A stretch of 64,000 bases of DNA from Odobenus rosmarus divergens (lineage: Eukaryota > Chordata > Mammalia > Carnivora > Odobenidae): positions 625,704 through 689,703 of the forward strand of contig NW_004450563.1 of the NCBI RefSeq assembly GCF_000321225.1, written 5' to 3'. Positions 58,702 through 64,000 of this stretch are shown here, piece after piece. A model generated the notes under the pieces. That model saw only the letters and a list, made by a program, of their open reading frames with translations, had not been told where the DNA came from and made no database searches. How positions within the stretch are numbered: position 1 is the first letter of the stretch; the number at the start of each line of letters is the position of its first letter. A program made the translations under genes and the position numbers.

Positions 58702-59164
58702 AGATTTCAGGAGAGGCAAAACTATAGAGATAATAAAAAGATCAGTGGTTGCTAGGGGTTGAGGTGTAGGAGGTATGAATAGGCAGAACACAGGAGATGT
58801 TTAGGGCGGTGATAATGCTATGCATGATACCATAATGATGGATACATGTGATTATTCATTTTTTCAAACCCACACTATGTACAACACCGAGTGAACAATA
58901 ATGCAAACTATGGCCTTTGAGTGATTATGATGTGTCAAAGTACATTCATCAGTTGTAACAAATATACCCTCTGTTGAGTGATGTTCATACTGGTGCAAGG
59001 TATGCATATAAAGGTTCAGAGGTATATAGGAAATCTCTGTACCTTCCTCTCAACTTCGTTGACAATTTAAAATTTTTCTAAAAAAGTCTTAATAATACTT
59101 AGAATAACATCACATTTTATGTTGACTGAATACATCTCCACTAAAATCAGCTTTCACCACTTCT

Positions 59165-59935
59165 AGTCAACATTGTACTTGAGGTTCTTGTCAGAATTCC
59201 AGTTTGGAAAAGAAGGAAAACAGTATTTGCAAATGACATGATCTTTTATATAGAAAAACCTAAGGAATTCATATGTAAAGAAAACCTCCAAACAAATACT
59301 ATTAGAACTAATAAATAAGTCCAGCACACATGCAGGATGTGCGATCAATATGTAATAATCAATTGTATATCTGTACACCTCCAACAATGGCAAGTGTTGA
59401 GTAATTGCAACCTCCATTCACTATTGATAGGGAAGTAAAATGGTGCAGCCACTTTGGAAAACAGTTTGACAATTCTTCAGGGTGCTAAATACAATTACCA
59501 TATAGCCCACAATTCCACTCATAGGTATATATTCAAGAGAAATGACACATATCCCCACAAATATTTACACACAAATATTCATAGCAGCATTATTCATAGT
59601 AGCCAAAAAGTGGGAAAAAAACAAATATTCATCAAATGATCAAAATGTGGCATAAAGACCATATATTATATGATTCTACTAATTACTAATTAATATGAAA
59701 TGTCCAGAACAGGCAAGTCCACACAGATAGAAAGTAGGTAAGAGAATGCCAGAGCTAGGGTTATGACAAAACAGACAGTGACTACTAATAGGATTTATTT
59801 ACTTTTTGAGTGATAAAAGTGTTCTGAATTTAGATAATGTTTATGGTTGTATATCTATGGCTATATTAAAATTTGAACTATACACTTTAAAAGGGTGAAT
59901 TTCATGTTATGTGATTATATCTCAGTTTTTATAAA
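59165..59935 (+). mobile_element. Old LINE-1 fragment with decayed reverse-transcriptase motif
   Basis: TTTGCAAATGACATGATC (near 59,226) corresponds to the L1 FADD motif with the first Asp changed to Asn. The sequence then jumps to the end of ORF2 (AAAACAGTTTGACAATTCTTC, GCAGCATTATTCATAGTAGCC) and a 3' UTR ending AATTTCATGTTATGTGATTA. A deletion between RT and C-terminus is inferred. Confidence 0.7.
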
Positions 59936-62089
59936 GTGCTATCATTAATCATCTTCTATTCCTTAGTATTTTCTAAATCCTTTTCAGAAAATCTCCTGTT
60001 CTGTAACTTGAATAACTATTTTTTCATTTTTATTTTTGTTTTATTTCTACACTGAGCCTTAATCTACTGGCTTAACCCCACTTTTAATTTATTTCTTCTT
60101 TATTTAGAATTATTTGGCTATAATTTGCCCTGTTCTCCTTTGTTTACCACATAGACATTATAACACATTACAACAGCCTACCTTCAAAATTGCCCTCAAT
60201 TCTCCTGATATTCACACTCTCTCATATATTCCCTTCCTACATCACATGAAGATTTTTCAATGTGACCAACAGAAGATGGCAGAAGTAATGGTATATTATT
60301 TCTAACATTAGGTCATAAAAGATACTGTGGCTTCCATATATGCCACCATTTCCTTCTTGGATCACACATTCTGGGAAAAGCCATTTACCACATCCCCACA
60401 AGGTGAGGAACTGAAGGCTCCAATCACATAACCACATCAGCTCTTGTCAAACTTTCAGTAGAATGCAGTAATGAAGGCTACTATCAACAACTCATCAGTG
60501 ATATTGGAAATAGATTATCCTTCAGTTGACTGCAGCCTTAGCTAACTGCTTGACTGCAAACTCATGACAGACCCTAAGTCAGTTAAACCTCTCCTATTTT
60601 TGTGAGGTAAAAGTGTGAGGTAAAAGTTTGTTTTGTGTGGATAGTTTTTAAGGCAATTTTTTAATGTAACAATAACTAATATATATGCTAAAATATCTAG
60701 TCCCTTCAGCTTATACATGTGACTAATAATTTATGCCTTATTTTTTCCATTAATGTTTTCACAAATCAAAATATGATGAATATGAATTTTCCTTAATAAT
60801 AATAATTTTCCCTGCAACATTTACTCTTATACTTTAAAGGAAGATAACATAGCCTTTGTTCCATAGATTAGTAGATTATGTATTTTCTAATGTAATAACA
60901 TGCCACTTTGATCAACATATGCATTGATAGTTTCTAATTTTAAAGTTGTATTTACTTTTAAAATAGTACCTATTTGAGGTACAAGATGTCTGTGTGTGTG
61001 TGTTTAAGAGACAGATAAAATTCTCTACTGTATTAACTGGAAAGAATGATTGTTTTCAGTCACAGAATAAATCCTTAGACAATCTTTATGTAATCAGTTT
61101 ACACGCCAAGATATATAGGAAAAAGAAGAGAAAAAAGAAAGACTTTAGTTAAAGTTAAAACTCTTTATTCATTTACAACTCACCTAAATTTTACCACAAC
61201 CAAAAATATCCTAGATTACCTTAGAGAAAGATAAGAGCTAGTTAAGCATTTAATGAAGATAAAAATAGGTTTGTCCTACAAAATTAGCGAGATGGTGATG
61301 GAGTTAAGAAACTATAGTAGCTGTTTTAATCAGCTTTTTAAATACTCAGATGACACAGATCTATTTAGGTAGGTATCACAAAGGCCCAGTAACACTTACC
61401 CTAGCTTTATGAATTTAATGACTGAGCTAACTCCAAATTTAACTCTCCTGTTGTTTTTCACTTACTTTTTAATTTTCAAGCCCTAAGAAGCAATATTTTC
61501 AATATTAAACTGTTTTTGCTTTTTTAGTGTGGAGATCTGAAATAAATTCAACAATCCAAAAATATATATATATGTATGTTAATAACATCTGCTAATCTAC
61601 ATATACTATGCTAATTTTAAATAGTTTTGCTCAAAGTGAAAATGCCAGTTGTGTAACTGTTAAAGTTTAAATTGGCTGTTTTCAGTTAGGAATATGGTGG
61701 GATGTGGTTGACATCTTTTTCCCCTTCATTCTGCATAGCTAGTCAAACACCTATCCAAAAGGTTTAAACTTTGGAATGGTACTTCTCTTATTATCATGAT
61801 CTCTCTGGTATTGTTCCTTATCTGAATAACTTCTATAGTTTTGTAAATGGTTTCCTGCCCTCAGTCTTGCACTCATACTCATTTATTTTCAGAGATCTAG
61901 TTTCAAATCTCCACTCCATTTACTTACTATTATGTCATCTAGAACAAACATTTTCTGCTTCAGTATTCCCCCAATAGGGATAATAGTATCTGCCTCATGG
62001 GAAGGTTTTGTGTTCAAAACATGATGTGGCATATTGTAATCATCCGATAATGTAAGCTATTACTATTACTGCCATACTGTTTTTAATTA
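59936..62089. other. AT-rich DNA, no gene seen
   Basis: Contains a 13-bp tandem duplication at 60,601-60,626 and a GT run near 60,992. No exon or transposon recognised. Confidence 0.4.
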
Positions 62090-62500
62090 CAAATCCGATT
62101 ATGTCACTGTTTTTAAATCCTTCAGATTTTGGTCTTCTGGGTAAAGTCAAAATTATTCAATATAATATTTAAATCCTTCCTTGTTCTGGCCACTGCATTA
62201 TCTTCAGCTTTATCATTTCATTATCCTAGGCCTAATATTAAATCATTATTCTATTTCTGCAAATACTGTACTTGCCTGGGCTTTCATCTAATATCCGGAT
62301 TAGAAGACCTTAAAAATTGTCTAAAGTAATTCTTTCATGTCTGTAAGATTCAGTTCAAGTGTATTCCTCCAGAACTATCTTGAAAACCCTCATGTTTTGA
62401 CTATTTTATGCCATATATTATCTCGTGTTCCTATAATATTCTGTACATGGGTCAATTTTTGTTTTGTGTCGAGTATCTTTCAAATTCCCTTCCAAATTCA
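62090..62500 (+). mobile_element. Probable L2 LINE 3' remnant
   Basis: ATCCTTCAGATTTTGGTCTTC, GTAAAGTCAAAATTATTC, AAATCCTTCCTTGTTCTGGCC and a CTTCATGTCTGTAAGATTCAG-like block follow L2 order. The 66- and 86-codon frames lie inside it. Confidence 0.5.
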
Positions 62501-62887
62501 TGTACATACTGTACATATTGGGAAGCTGACCTCTATTCCATCACTTCCAATTGGATGCAGGTATGAGGAAGGGAAGAGAATGAGGTTGGGGCATTAAATG
62601 TCTTTGTTCCCTTCTTGTAGAGGTACATTGATATGGATGCATCCAAAGAACACATTCTTTTTTTTTTTTCTTCAGGTCCTAGTAACCCTTTTGCTTGTGT
62701 TTTCAGGTCTGAGAATATTGATGATGAAGATATTTTAGCCCTGGCCTACTGTACCATTACTGGTAATTCCTTACATCTTGATTTCATTATTGTAAATGGT
62801 TCCTTTCTTAAAATTTTCCTAAAATTCCCACTTTGAGAGTGCCACGTTAAACCTGCTAGGACCTTGACAATACTTAACACAGTGTAT
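62501..62887. other. No gene confirmed; splice-like signals
   Basis: Two polypyrimidine-AG signals (62,656-62,675 and 62,690-62,706) precede a 56-bp exon-like segment ending before GTAATT at 62,763. See findings; no supporting exon is visible elsewhere. Confidence 0.3.
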
Positions 62888-63140
62888 ATCAGCCAGAATA
62901 GGTTTGGTTATGCTATATAACAAATAATCCCCACTATTTCAGTAGCTTTTAAAAGCAAACTTTTTTCCTCTCAGGTGGGCTCTACTCCAACTGAGAAGGT
63001 TGTTTTTGTTTCTATGATATTCAAGCCAAGAAAAAGAAAATGTAGCAGTCACAAAGGAGCAATAAAGCTTCTGCTTAGAAGTGACCTAAATTTCTGCTTA
63101 TACTTTACCAGCCAAATGAGGCCTTGGAAATATGCACATT
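62888..63140 (+). repeat. Old mammalian interspersed repeat, family unassigned
   Basis: GGTTATGCTATATAACAAATAATCC and CACTATTTCAGTAGCTTTTAAAAG, then AGTGACCTAAATTTCTGCTTA and ACCAGCCAAATGAGG, follow the order of an ancient dispersed repeat. The 62-codon frame at 62,975-63,163 is inside it. Confidence 0.45.
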
Positions 63141-63462
63141 CAAGGGAGAAGGAAAGTGGATGAAAGGAAAATTAGAATACTTGATGAAAGCATTATGACC
63201 TCTGTATTTTATATTACACTAACATTTCAAAATCTCTCAAGGAAAACAGGAATTCACTCTAAGGAAAGGGTCTCACTTTTCTTCAACTTCATATCTACAT
63301 GATGTAGCACTGTATTTAGCAGATAGAAAATTAGATAAATGTTTACTGAATGAATTAATACAATTGTTTTGCTCTGTACAAAAACAAAAACACCAGTAAT
63401 AAGTTGATTCAGTTACTTCTGAAGACATTCAAACAATCTATTAAATTTAGATTCAATAGAAC
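63141..63462. other. AT-rich DNA, no gene seen
   Basis: Nothing recognisable. Confidence 0.4.
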
Positions 63463-63474
63463 ACAATAGATTCA

Positions 63475-63712
63475 GAAGGGGGGGAAATTGGAGGGGGAGA
63501 TGAACCATGAGAGACTATGGACTCTGAGAAACAAACTGAGGGTTCTAGAGGGGAGGGGGGCGGGGGGATGGGTTAGCCTGGTGCTGGGTATTAAAGAGGG
63601 CACGTACTGCGTGGAGCACTGGGTGTTATACGCAAACAATGAATCATGGAACACTACATCAAAAACTAATGAGGTAATGTATGGTGATTAACATAACATA
63701 TAAAAAGAGAAT
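63475..63712 (+). mobile_element. 5'-truncated LINE-1 3' end, about 240 bp
   Basis: Same young L1 3' UTR as at 28,020-28,236, here on the plus strand: GACTATGGACTCTGAGAAAC, a GGGGAGGGGGG run, TGGAGCACTGGGTGTTATAC, ATGTATGGTGATTAACATAA and a short A-tail. Target duplication ACAATAGATTCA lies at 63,463-63,474 and 63,713-63,724. Open frames on both strands here are UTR sequence. Confidence 0.95.
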
Positions 63713-63724
63713 ACAATAGATTCA

Positions 63725-64000
63725 AAAAGTCTATCCTGTCACTTTCATAATATAAATAAGCCAAAATATCCCCACCAAACTCTATGTTTCAAAGCAGAGA
63801 ATATTCTCCAGAGATTGTGAAAGAAGCCAGAATTGGTGTTTAGGTAATCAGCATTCTAAAACCAGTTCAAAAATCAACTACCATGTGGCTCTGGAGAAGT
63901 CTTTACATTTGAATGTCTTATTTGTCTCCCTTGAAAATTACAGATTTTTTAAAATTTAAAAACACTTTCAGATTTAATTTTGAATTATTTAATGTGTAAT
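63725..64000. other. No gene seen
   Basis: Plain AT-rich DNA to the window edge. Confidence 0.4.

Larger units (their letters stand above)
57200..59095 (+). mobile_element. Old LINE-1, end of ORF2 and 3' UTR, split by SINEs
   Basis: 57,220-57,300 matches the ORF2 segment around TVKMSVL (CAGTATTGTCAAGATGTCAG), and 57,440-57,480 and 57,800-58,060 continue through ORF2. 58,330-58,490 reaches the end (GGAATATTATTTAGTGCTAA; GTATGATTCCAACTATATAA). The 3' UTR runs to 59,095, including GGGGTTGAGGTGTAGGAGGT and TTTAAAATTTTTCTAAAAAA. Many stops. The 70-codon frame at 57,814-58,026 is ORF2 debris. Confidence 0.75.

Noticed and set aside
1..64000. CRISPR arrays, bacterial operons, riboswitches
   Set aside because: The sequence is mammalian; repeated units are SINEs, L1 UTR units and microsatellites with no regular spacer pattern.

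Overview
This window is nuclear DNA of a carnivoran mammal. The evidence is about 27 copies of the tRNA-derived carnivore SINE (SINEC / Can-SINE): a tRNA-like head, a CT-rich middle and an A-rich tail carrying AATAAA units. Carnivore-type LINE-1 5' and 3' UTRs support this. The SINE heads read GGGCGCCTGGGTGGCTCAG rather than the dog-specific SINEC_Cf head, so I infer an arctoid (bear, seal or mustelid lineage) rather than a canid. I see no convincing protein-coding exon, tRNA, rRNA or CRISPR array. The window looks intergenic or deep-intronic, AT-rich and built largely from transposon debris.

Layout. Positions 1-1577 hold the 5' UTR of a minus-strand LINE-1 whose ORFs lie off the left edge; it is the only strongly CpG-rich block. 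From 1.6 to 11.6 kb the DNA is AT-rich, with two SINEs, an L2 remnant and an old unassigned repeat. The 8.2-11.6 kb part has no transposon I recognise and contains a cluster of homeodomain-type TAAT sites. Positions 11,807-18,830 are a nearly full-length, decayed minus-strand LINE-1 (5' UTR with about 430-bp monomers, broken ORF1, broken ORF2, 3' UTR) split by two SINEs. From 18.8 to 31.2 kb there are minus-strand SINEs, purine/pyrimidine tracts, a 217-bp LINE-1 3' end with a perfect 16-bp target duplication, and a probable LTR.

From 31.2 to 33.8 kb lies an old plus-strand L1. The 39.9-45.7 kb interval is LTR-rich: two inverted copies of one LTR-like repeat enclose a solo ERV1-type LTR flanked by GATA and another old LTR-like repeat. 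From 46 to 53 kb SINEs are dense and there is a 42-bp-arm hairpin at 48.5 kb. From 54.6 to 56.8 kb is a nest: an internally deleted Tigger1 DNA transposon beside an old L1 3' end, into whose tail an HSPE1 (HSP10) retrocopy inserted. From 57.2 to 60 kb are two old L1 fragments. The right edge carries an L2 remnant, an unassigned repeat and a second short L1 3' end with a 12-bp target duplication.

No genes work together here. The biology visible is retrotransposition: L1 machinery mobilised the SINEs, the HSPE1 mRNA and its own truncated copies, as shown by repeated target-site duplications and A-tails. I found no undescribed multi-gene system. The observations most worth a second look are the wobble-paired hairpin at 48.5 kb, the head-to-head SINE pairs, the tandem units in both L1 5' UTRs, and the repeat-free TAAT-site block.
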